NCBI GenBank assembly: GCA_903847405.1
Contig: CAINDP010000035.1
Span: 1-56,502, forward strand
Source: an uncultured Myxococcales bacterium
Lineage (GTDB): Bacteria; Myxococcota_A; UBA9042; DTJE01
Direction of reading: 5' to 3'
DNA: 56,502 bases
The notes below the pieces were generated by a model. That model ran no database searches, had not been told where the DNA came from, and was given only the letters and a program-made list of their open reading frames with translations. Made by a program: the position numbers and the translations under genes. Shown in pieces: positions 49,571 through 56,502 of this stretch. How positions within the stretch are numbered: the stretch's first letter is position 1; every line of letters begins with the position of its first letter.

Positions 49571-50815
49571 ATGAACCGCCGCACCACCTCCCGCACCTAC
49601 GATGCCCTGCTGCCCGAGTTCTTCCCCGTGAAGTTGATCGGGGCCTTCATCGCCGTGGACTTCGTGGTCGGCTGCCGCTTCGGCTGCGCCTTCTGCATTT
49701 CCCGCCGGCACCCCGCCCGCCAGTCGCTGTTCGACGCCGGCATGGCGCTGGACACCCGCGTGTCGCCCCGGCGCATGCTGGCCTGGCTGCGCTCCATGCC
49801 CTCGTACCGGGCCGGCGTGCAGATTCGCATCGGCCACGACACCGATGCCGGGCTGGAGTTCGACAAGAGCGCCGAACTGATCGAACTGCTGGACCCCGAC
49901 CGATCCGTCGTCTATCTGACCCGCAAGCCGTTCACGACACGCGAGCGTGCCTTCTTCGCCGGTGCGCGTCCCAACGTGCTGTTGAAACTGACCGCCACGC
50001 CGCGCAGTGCCGCCCTCGGCATCACCACGGACCCGATGGAGCTGGTCCGCTCCGCCGCGGGCCTGGACCCGCAGGGCCTGCACTGGGTGGTGGGCCCCCT
50101 GGTGGAGGATGGCGAGGCGGATGCGCAGCGGATCCTGGAGGCGCTGCCGGCGGGCAGCCGCCTGACGCTGAAGCCGCTGAACACGGCCGGGCTTCCGGGC
50201 GTCAGCGGCGTGGCCCCCATGCCGCCCGACGCGCTGGCCCGCCTGGAGGCGCAGGCCTGGGCGCGGGGGCACGCCGTCAGCGAGTGGTTCTGCCGCGGCG
50301 GCCTGGCACGGGTGGGGCAGGGCTTCTTCGACGTGGACAAACTGACCGGCCAGGCCGATCCGGTGCGGTGCGGCCAGGACCTCGTCACCTGTGCCGCCTG
50401 TCCCAGCCACCCGCTGTGCCACGCCCCGCTGGACGCGCCGGTGCTGCTGGGCCGGCTGGACCGGGAACTGGCCGTGCTGGGGCTGACCCTCACCGCGCCG
50501 CCGGTCCGCACGGGGCCGCGTACCTTCCGGCTGGAGGTCGTCCAGCCGGCCTCGCGCGGCGACGAAACGTACCTGGCCCACGCCCTGGGCCAGCCGGTGG
50601 CCTTCAAGATTTCGACCCGCGAACCCGGCATCAGCGAGGGGGGCAGTTTCTGCAACGTCGATACGGCGGTGCTGCGCCGCTGGTACGCCGCCGGCTTCCT
50701 GCCGGTCACCGAGCTGAACGCCGCCGCGGAAAAGGTGCTGGAGGACCTGACGCGTCGCCAGGCCTGCCGCGAACGCCCCCCGGTGCAGGGGGCGGCCGGG
50801 GACGGGGCATGCTGA
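49571..50815 (+). CDS. Radical-SAM protein of unknown function, first of a tandem pair
   Basis: A 414-residue protein from ATG 49571. C35-x3-C39-x2-C42 (VGCRFGCAFC) is the canonical radical-SAM 4Fe-4S site on the first strand. GHDTDAGLEF and VVYLTRKPF fit later barrel strands. A second cluster motif CAACPSHPLC (C-x2-C-x5-C) lies around residue 280, suggesting an auxiliary Fe-S cluster. A C-terminal domain of about 100 residues follows. No specific subfamily is recognised; spore-photoproduct-lyase-like proteins are the nearest in feel, but key residues were not confirmed. The stop overlaps the start of the downstream paralogue by seven bases, so they are made together and may form a heterodimer. 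Confidence 0.75.
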   Translation: MNRRTTSRTYDALLPEFFPVKLIGAFIAVDFVVGCRFGCAFCISRRHPARQSLFDAGMALDTRVSPRRMLAWLRSMPSYRAGVQIRIGHDTDAGLEFDKSAELIELLDPDRSVVYLTRKPFTTRERAFFAGARPNVLLKLTATPRSAALGITTDPMELVRSAAGLDPQGLHWVVGPLVEDGEADAQRILEALPAGSRLTLKPLNTAGLPGVSGVAPMPPDALARLEAQAWARGHAVSEWFCRGGLARVGQGFFDVDKLTGQADPVRCGQDLVTCAACPSHPLCHAPLDAPVLLGRLDRELAVLGLTLTAPPVRTGPRTFRLEVVQPASRGDETYLAHALGQPVAFKISTREPGISEGGSFCNVDTAVLRRWYAAGFLPVTELNAAAEKVLEDLTRRQACRERPPVQGAAGDGAC

Positions 50816-51972
50816 GCCAGCCGGGCCTGCGCCGCGCCAAGGAGACCTTCGGCGGTCCGGCCGAACTGGCGCCGCTGCGCCTGATCGGCGGCTTCGTCTG
50901 CGTCGACAGCCACCTGGGCTGCGCCGGCTGCCACTTCTGTCTGAACCGGCGCTACCCGCTGCAGGCCGAGGTGCTGGAACGCCGCGTCCACCGGAACTGG
51001 GAGGAAGCGGGCCTGTCGCCGGAGCGGCTGGCCGCGCTGGTGGCGGCGCTGCCCGCGGTCCAGCGCGGGCGGGTGCCCGTGCGCTTCGGCCACGCCTCCG
51101 ACCTGGCCTACCAGGTGGACGGAGCCCGGGCCCTCCTGGCGGCGCTGCCGGACGATCGGCCCGCCCTGCTGCTGACCCGCTTCCCGCCCGGCCGCGAGGC
51201 GGTGGCGCTGGTGGCCGCCCACCCGAACGCCCTGCTGCACCTGTCGGTGACGCCCACGGTGCCGGGGGTGATGGAAAGCGACGAGGCGCCCGGCGAGGTG
51301 CTGCGGGCCGCCGCCACCGTGCCGCCCCGGCGGCTGTACGTCATGCTGGTGCCGCTGGTGGCCGGGGCGGAGGCGGCTGCCGCCCGGATCCTGGAGGCCA
51401 TCCCGCCCGGCGCCGCGGTGGGCTTCAAGCCGCTGTCCAGCGCCGGCATCCCCTTCATCGGTCCGGCCACGCCCCTGGGGCCCGAGGGCCTGGAGGCGCT
51501 GACGGCCCGCGCCCTCCGGCTGGGCCTCAAGGTGCCCCCCATGGCGGGCTGCCAGGTCCGCGCGAACCTGGGCCTGCCGTTCTTCCGGCATCGCGAGATC
51601 GTGGCGGAGCGTCCGGGCGCCTGTACCGGGTGCCCCAACCATGCGACGTGCGCCGGGGTGCCGGACCCCACGGACGCCGCGGTCCACGCCGAAATGGCCG
51701 TGCTGGGCCTGGCGCCGGGCCCGGTGCGCCGGGGCCCGGGCGGGCTGGAGGTGGCGGTGGATGTCCCGGTATCCCGCGCCGACGAGGTCTACCTGTCGGA
51801 GGCGCTGGGGCTCCCGGTCTTCCTTTCCGGGGTGCGGCGCGGCGGGGGGTACGAGGTGGTGGAGGTCGGGTCCCCGGTCCTGGAGCGCTGGGAGGAGGCG
51901 GGCTTCTACCCGGCCGCCGAACTCTACGCGGCGGCGCGCCGGATGGCGGCCTTGACGGGGCTGGTCCTGTAG
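50809..51972 (+). CDS. Paralogous radical-SAM-like protein, second of the pair, with CX2CX2C
   Basis: 387 residues, ATG 50809 inside the end of the previous gene (ATGCTGA). It aligns with the first protein over its whole length: LRLIGGFVCVD against VKLIGAFIAVD, VRFGHASDLAY against IRIGHDTDAGL, GFKPLSSAG against LKPLNTAG, and the C-terminal YLSEALGLPV against YLAHALGQPV. The cluster site is C38-x2-C41-x2-C44 (GCAGCHFC), one residue shorter than CX3CX2C. The auxiliary motif CTGCPNHATC is kept. The shortened site could still hold a cluster or could be inactive for SAM cleavage. A division of labour with the first protein is likely. Substrate unknown. Confidence 0.73.
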   Translation: MLSQPGLRRAKETFGGPAELAPLRLIGGFVCVDSHLGCAGCHFCLNRRYPLQAEVLERRVHRNWEEAGLSPERLAALVAALPAVQRGRVPVRFGHASDLAYQVDGARALLAALPDDRPALLLTRFPPGREAVALVAAHPNALLHLSVTPTVPGVMESDEAPGEVLRAAATVPPRRLYVMLVPLVAGAEAAAARILEAIPPGAAVGFKPLSSAGIPFIGPATPLGPEGLEALTARALRLGLKVPPMAGCQVRANLGLPFFRHREIVAERPGACTGCPNHATCAGVPDPTDAAVHAEMAVLGLAPGPVRRGPGGLEVAVDVPVSRADEVYLSEALGLPVFLSGVRRGGGYEVVEVGSPVLERWEEAGFYPAAELYAAARRMAALTGLVL

Positions 51973-51975
51973 AAC

Positions 51976-52080
51976 CTATCCCTTCTTGATGGCGTCCTTC
52001 GCCTTCTTTTCCTTCTTTTCCTTGACCGTCAGCTTCGGCTTCTTGGTGTTCTTCTTGGGCTTGTCGAGTCCCTTGGACAT
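51976..52080 (-). CDS. Small Lys-rich conserved-type protein (34 residues)
   Basis: ATG 52080 follows a strong ribosome site (GAGGAGAGGAAACC). It encodes 34 residues starting MSKGLDKPKKNTKKPKLTVK, with 15 lysines, ending at TAG 51976. Tiny proteins of the form MSKGxDxKKxTKKKPLxTxKEKK are widespread in proteobacteria, with no known function; a nucleic-acid or ribosome-associated role is only a guess. It sits tail-to-tail with the radical-SAM pair, four bases from the stop of the second one. Confidence 0.72.
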   Translation of the reverse strand: MSKGLDKPKKNTKKPKLTVKEKKEKKAKDAIKKG

Positions 52081-52242
52081 GGTTTCCTCTCCTCGTTTCC
52101 GGACCCAGGGTGGAGTATGAAGGGGGCCGGAAAGCCGGTCAAGCCGGAGGGTGCCCCCACCCGAAGCGGATCAATCCTGGTCCCCGGAAAACGATCGATG
52201 CTAGAGTTCGGGGGGGCCGGAAACCGAATCAGCGAGGTGGGG

Positions 52243-53835
52243 ATGTTTGACTCACAGATCTATGCCAGGCGCGGGCTGCCTTTCGACGTGAACGACTACC
52301 CGGAGCCGACGCGCACCCTGCTGAAGGAAAAGTTGCGGACCGTCGAGGACATCGTCCGCGACCTGCCGCGCAGTTTCCGGATCTTCTGCACCTTTGCCGC
52401 GGGCCAGCCGCGCGGCCTGATGCGGCAGATGGGCGAGCGGCACGACTGGGCCGACGTCACGTACGCCGGTGCGCTGACCTTCGAGCCTTACAGGTTCATG
52501 GCGCACCCCGGTGTGCAACTGTGGAGCCCCTACTACTCGCCGGTGGACCGCGCCATCGCCCACACCATGGGCAAGACGGTGGCCTTGATCCCGAAGAACT
52601 ACGGCCAGTTGGAAGGCCTGGGGAAGCAGCCGGGACTGCTGGACTACGTCGGCCACGCCGCCACGCCGCCGGACGCCGACGGCTGGCTGAACCTGGGGGT
52701 CAACTGCGACCTGATGCAGCCGTTCCTGGACCACTTCGGCCAGATGCGGCCGAACGGTGCGCGGCTGATCGTCGAAATCAACAGCCACATGCCGTGGGTG
52801 TGCGGCGACGAGGCGTCGGGAGGCAACCGGGTACACCTCAGCCAGGTCGATTTCGTCTACGAAAACCACGAGCCGCTGCCGCAGGTGGCGCCGATCAAGG
52901 CCTCCAGCGTGGAGGAGCGCATCGGCCAGAACGTCCTGCCGTTCATCGAGGACGGCGACACCCTGCAGTTGGGGATCGGCGGGCTGCCGGGGTACATCGC
53001 GACGCACCTGCGCGACCGGCGCGGGCTGAAGGTCCACACCGAGATGCTGAATGACGCCTATGTCGATCTGGACGAGGCCGGCGCGATCGACTGCAGCGGG
53101 AAGGCCTGGATGGACGGCCGGATCGTCGGGACGTTCGCCGCAGGAACGGACCGGCTGTACGACTGGCTGGATCGGAATCCGCGCGTGGCGCTGATGCCCA
53201 TCGGCCTGACGAACGACCCGTACAGCATCGGCCGGAACCGGCGGCTGAAGTCGGTCAACTCGTGCCTGATGGTGGATCTGCACGGGCAGATCTGCTCGGA
53301 CGCGGTCGGGTTCCGGCAACTGACCGGCATCGGCGGGCAGGGCGAGTTCGTGATGGGCGCGCAGCGGTCCGAGGGCGGCCGCAGCATCCTGTGCCTGAAG
53401 TCCACGCGGAACGTGCGCGGCCACCGGATGTCCACGATCTGCGCGACGCTGCCGCCCGGGACGCCCGTGACTGTGACGCGCCACTACGCCGACGTGATCG
53501 TGACCGAGTACGGCGCGGCGGAGGTGCGATACCTGGAGGCCATCGGACGGGCGCGCGCCCTGGTGGGCATCGCGCACCCGGACTTCCAGCAGTCCCTGAT
53601 CGGCAAGGCGGAAAAGGTCGGGCTGTGGGACCGCAAGCCGGGCTTCGCCACCTTCAAGCAGCGCGCGATATACAACAATGCGGCGCAGGTGGGCCTGCTG
53701 AAGAAGGCCATCGCGAAGCACCCGGACAGGAAGGGCCGCATCCTCATGGCCGAGGTCAAGAAGGCCATCGCCCAGCCGGGCCTGTTCAAGCGGCTGGTCG
53801 CGTTCTACAAGGAAAACGCGAAGCCCATGGAATGA
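52243..53835 (+). CDS. Acetyl-CoA hydrolase/transferase family protein (CoA-transferase)
   Basis: A 530-residue enzyme. ATG 52243 has GCGAGGTGGGG upstream; earlier in-frame ATGs at 52199 and 52117 lack ribosome sites. The C-terminal half has the family features LGIGGLPGYIA (oxyanion glycine loop), TGIGGQGEFVMGA and VTEYGAAEVR with the likely catalytic Glu. It resembles 4-hydroxybutyrate/succinyl-CoA:acetate CoA-transferases and acetyl-CoA hydrolases, which exchange CoA between short acids. Both domains are full length. Cytosolic; the acceptor cannot be told from sequence. Promoter-like TAGAGT lies near 52202. Neighbours do not reveal a pathway. Confidence 0.88.
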   Translation: MFDSQIYARRGLPFDVNDYPEPTRTLLKEKLRTVEDIVRDLPRSFRIFCTFAAGQPRGLMRQMGERHDWADVTYAGALTFEPYRFMAHPGVQLWSPYYSPVDRAIAHTMGKTVALIPKNYGQLEGLGKQPGLLDYVGHAATPPDADGWLNLGVNCDLMQPFLDHFGQMRPNGARLIVEINSHMPWVCGDEASGGNRVHLSQVDFVYENHEPLPQVAPIKASSVEERIGQNVLPFIEDGDTLQLGIGGLPGYIATHLRDRRGLKVHTEMLNDAYVDLDEAGAIDCSGKAWMDGRIVGTFAAGTDRLYDWLDRNPRVALMPIGLTNDPYSIGRNRRLKSVNSCLMVDLHGQICSDAVGFRQLTGIGGQGEFVMGAQRSEGGRSILCLKSTRNVRGHRMSTICATLPPGTPVTVTRHYADVIVTEYGAAEVRYLEAIGRARALVGIAHPDFQQSLIGKAEKVGLWDRKPGFATFKQRAIYNNAAQVGLLKKAIAKHPDRKGRILMAEVKKAIAQPGLFKRLVAFYKENAKPME

Positions 53836-53968
53836 CGGCCGGGAACCGCGGACAGGGTGCATTCCGCCTGAGGAATCCGGGAACGTGATGCAGGAAGCGA
53901 ACGTCGATACTAGTTTGAATTGCAGCGGGTCCGTCGAGGGCGTTGTTGGGGTGGGGAGGGACGAAATC

Positions 53969-56502
53969 ATGAAGAATGCATTCCTGATGAGCCTGTGCCT
54001 GATGTCGATCGCTGCCTGCGCCGCCACGACCACGTTCGATCCCACGCAGGTGACGATCCCCGGCCGGTGCGGGGGGGACGTGACGACGACCCAGTCGCGC
54101 GTCAAGATTACCAACCTCGGCGTCACGCTGTCGCCGCTGGGCCGGCTGACGACGGTGGGCAACCTGCCGACGGGCGGGGCGCTGACGCTGGACGGCAAGC
54201 AATACTGGGCGGTGGACTCGGGGTTCGGCCTGAATGACGTGAAGATCGTCGACATGGCCTCGGGGGTGGTGATCCAGACGTTGCCGCTGCCCGGCGCGTT
54301 CGGCGGGATGGTCTTTTCGCCGGACGGCATGACGGCCTACGTCTCGGGCCAGCGCACCGGCAGCGGCAACGCGGTGGCGCCCGCGGGCATGGTGGGCACC
54401 CAGGGCGACGTCATCCACGTCTTCACGCGGGATGCCGCGACGGGCCTCGCCACCGAGCAGGCGCCGCTGGTCCTGCCCACCACGACGGGCGGAAGCGGCC
54501 GCGTGAACGACCTGCAACCCAACCCCGACGGTCCGGCCTGGCCGGTCGGCCTGGCCATCAGCCCCGACGGCAAGTCGCTGGTCGTGGCGCTGAACATGGC
54601 CGACCGCGCGGTGGTCTTCGCGTTGCCCGCCGGGACCGGAACGGTCGTGACGGCCGGGAACTACCCCTTCGGTGCGGCGATCGAACGCAGCGGCCGTTTC
54701 GCCTACGTCAGCAACGAACTGGACGGCACGCTCACCAAGATCGATCTGGCCGACAACAGCACGACGACGGTCACCGGCCTGGGCGGCGCCGGTGGCGACT
54801 ACAACGCGCATCCGCAGAACCTGCTGGCCGACCCGCGCGCCGATCGGCTGTATGCCGTGGTCACGAACCGCGACGCGGTGGTCGTGATCGACACCACCGA
54901 CGATTCCGTCGTGCGGTCGATCTCGCTGGCCCGTCCCGAAGGTCCGGGCGCGGCTCCCGTGGCGCTGGCCCTGGCCCCCGACAGCGGGACCCTTTACGTG
55001 GCGAACGCGGGCGAAAACGCCATCGTCGCGATCGCGCTGACCGCACGTCCCGGCGGGGCCGACGCCTACACCGTGCTGGGCAAGCTGCCCACGGCGGACT
55101 ATCCGCACGATGTGCAGGTCACGCCCGACGGGTGCACCCTGGTCTGGAGCGCTGCGCGGGGCCTGGGAACGGGCGCCAATCCCGACTACCTGGTCCACAC
55201 GTTCGGGCCGCCCTCGCCGTATCCCAGTTACGTGCCGCAGTTGCTGACCGGACAGGTCGGAGTGCTGCCCCTTCCCACCGACGCCTATTTCGCCCTGGCG
55301 CAGGCCGTGGTGGACGCCGCGACGGTTCCCGGGGACGGCAGCGGGACGCGGCCGGTCGTGCCGCAGGCCACGCCCGTGGTGGGGGCGGACGGCGGGCCGT
55401 CCGAGCAGATCAAGTACGTGTTCTACGTGGTCCGCGAGAATCGTTCCTACGACCAGATCTTCGGCAGCGACCCGCGCGGCGACGGCGATCCCTCGCTGCA
55501 ACTGTTCGACGACAACGGCGTTCCGGGCCCGACAGGCGGCATCACGCCCAACGCACACGCGCTGTCACGGGAGTTCGTGCTGCTGGACCGTTTCTTCAGC
55601 AACAGCGAGATTTCCGTCGACGGGCACGTCATCACCAGCGGCGCCTATGCCACGGACTACACCGTCAAGGGAGCCCCCCAGAACTACTCCAAGCGCGGCA
55701 GGCCCTTCGACTTCGGCTTCTACCCGGTCAGTTTCCCGTCCAAGGGCTTCCTGTTCGACGCGGCCTTGCGGCACGACCCGCCCATCACGTTCCGCAACTA
55801 CGGCGAGATTTCCGCGGGCGTCCAGGTTGCTGGTGAGGAGCGCGCGGACACGCAACCGCAGGTGCTGGCGAACACCGAATCGGGGTATCCCATGATCCTG
55901 GACGTCGGCTGCACCGCGGTGGCCGCCGGCGCGCCCGACACGGCGGACTGCTACTTCGACTCCGGCATGGGCGCCGCGCCGCCGAACGCGCCGTCGCGGG
56001 TCGACGTGTTCCAGAAACGGTTCGCCGCGCAACTGGCCGCCGGGCAGGTGCCGCAGTTCAACTACATCGTGCTGCCCAGCGACCACACGACGGGCGTGCC
56101 CGCCAGCGGTCGCGATCCCCTGGCGATGATCGCCGACAACGACCAGGGCCTGGGCCAGATGGTGCAGTTGATTTCGCAGTCCGACGTCTGGCCGCAGAGC
56201 GTGATCTTCGTGATCGAGGACGACAGCCAGGACGGCGCCGACCACGTCGATGCGCACCGGGCGCCCGCCCTGGTGATCGGCCCGTGGGTGAAGCGCGGCG
56301 GCAGCGTGATCCACACGCACTACAACCAGTACTCGGTCATCCGGACGATGGAACTGATCCTGGGGCTGGATCCGCTGTCGATCCACGACGCCAACGCGGT
56401 GCCGATGTTCGACGTGTTCACGATGACGCCGGACAACACGCCGTACACCTTCATCAAGCCGACCCAGGACATCAAGGCGATGTGCCCCTGCGGCGTTTCC
56501 GC
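53969..56502 (+). CDS. Lipoprotein with YncE-like beta-propeller and phosphoesterase domain (3' truncated by window)
   Basis: ATG 53969 (GGGGAGGG upstream) starts a lipoprotein signal ending SIAACAATT. At least 844 codons are open to the right edge without a stop. Residues 30-400 carry repeating blades of the YVTN/YncE type (GLAISPDGKSLVVAL, FAYVSNELDGTLTKID, LYAVVTNRDAVVVID, LYVANAGENAIVAI). From about residue 470 an alkaline-phosphatase-superfamily/phospholipase-C-like domain follows: VFYVVRENRSYDQIFG, SVDGHVITSGAYATDY, VIEDDSQDGADHVDAHR and THYNQYSVIRTMELILGL. This matches the bifunctional YncE / phosphoesterase family of periplasmic or surface proteins, whose substrates are mostly unknown. 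The C-terminus is outside the window. Confidence 0.87.
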   Translation, partial: MKNAFLMSLCLMSIAACAATTTFDPTQVTIPGRCGGDVTTTQSRVKITNLGVTLSPLGRLTTVGNLPTGGALTLDGKQYWAVDSGFGLNDVKIVDMASGVVIQTLPLPGAFGGMVFSPDGMTAYVSGQRTGSGNAVAPAGMVGTQGDVIHVFTRDAATGLATEQAPLVLPTTTGGSGRVNDLQPNPDGPAWPVGLAISPDGKSLVVALNMADRAVVFALPAGTGTVVTAGNYPFGAAIERSGRFAYVSNELDGTLTKIDLADNSTTTVTGLGGAGGDYNAHPQNLLADPRADRLYAVVTNRDAVVVIDTTDDSVVRSISLARPEGPGAAPVALALAPDSGTLYVANAGENAIVAIALTARPGGADAYTVLGKLPTADYPHDVQVTPDGCTLVWSAARGLGTGANPDYLVHTFGPPSPYPSYVPQLLTGQVGVLPLPTDAYFALAQAVVDAATVPGDGSGTRPVVPQATPVVGADGGPSEQIKYVFYVVRENRSYDQIFGSDPRGDGDPSLQLFDDNGVPGPTGGITPNAHALSREFVLLDRFFSNSEISVDGHVITSGAYATDYTVKGAPQNYSKRGRPFDFGFYPVSFPSKGFLFDAALRHDPPITFRNYGEISAGVQVAGEERADTQPQVLANTESGYPMILDVGCTAVAAGAPDTADCYFDSGMGAAPPNAPSRVDVFQKRFAAQLAAGQVPQFNYIVLPSDHTTGVPASGRDPLAMIADNDQGLGQMVQLISQSDVWPQSVIFVIEDDSQDGADHVDAHRAPALVIGPWVKRGGSVIHTHYNQYSVIRTMELILGLDPLSIHDANAVPMFDVFTMTPDNTPYTFIKPTQDIKAMCPCGVS

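Noticed and set aside
51976-52080. RiPP precursor for the neighbouring radical-SAM pair
   Set aside because: The peptide is Lys-rich with no Cys, Ser/Thr or aromatic core, lies on the opposite strand, and fits a common small-protein pattern.

Overview
The window is a GC-rich chromosomal stretch from a bacterium that looks like a member of the Myxococcota or a close relative. Three things support this: the many secreted lipoproteins with Asp/Pro/Val-rich linkers after the lipobox, the cysteine-repeat surface proteins, and a chitinase-like protein ending in a Cys / hydrophobic segment / Arg-cluster tail like the MYXO-CTERM sorting signal. No rRNA or CRISPR array is visible. One tRNA, tRNA-Val(CAC), is present. 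The recognisable promoters have -10 boxes of the TAGAAT / TAGATT type.

Layout. 0-3.1 kb: the Klenow-like part of DNA polymerase I (open to the left edge) and a convergent PNGase F-like lipoprotein. 3.1-9.9 kb: a lower-GC accessory block with a secreted protein, an IS66 transposase remnant, a thermolysin-type protease and a lipoprotein. 10-28 kb: mostly housekeeping and envelope genes. These are an old-yellow-enzyme oxidoreductase, a Gly-rich beta-helix lipoprotein, TrmB, an EMO/HdrD-like membrane Fe-S oxidoreductase, two coupled DUF3857/transglutaminase proteins, a minus-strand set (SagB-type nitroreductase, TetR, SDR, a hypothetical), a GH18 protein, a site-2-type protease, RsmB and an LPG-synthase-like flippase.

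28.2-38.1 kb: tRNA-Val followed by what I read as a decayed genomic island. A degraded copy of the tRNA 3' end lies 9.8 kb downstream. Next to the tRNA is a chimeric remnant of an AbiEii toxin fused to the C-terminus of a tyrosine recombinase, followed by an intact AbiEi antitoxin. The interval also holds a ZIP transporter, a HigBA toxin-antitoxin pair with palindromic operators, two coupled glycosidase-like lipoproteins (the GH5-like one appears to lack its nucleophile), a strongly structured intergenic element, and a lipoprotein built from TNFR-like and Sushi modules.

38.1-56.5 kb: SGNH hydrolase, a small secreted protein, an NCS2 uracil permease, a 7TM hybrid histidine kinase, a lipoprotein of Dictyostelium-type Cys repeats, a second GH18 protein, a tandem overlapping pair of paralogous radical-SAM proteins of unknown function, a 34-residue Lys-rich protein, an acetyl-CoA hydrolase/transferase family enzyme, and a YncE-propeller/phosphoesterase lipoprotein cut by the right edge.

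The best candidates for something undescribed are the tandem radical-SAM pair (49.6-52.0 kb), the DUF3857 enzyme/pseudoenzyme pair (16.5-20.6 kb), and the tRNA-Val island with its toxin-recombinase chimera and structured element. Functions are read from motifs only; no database search was possible.
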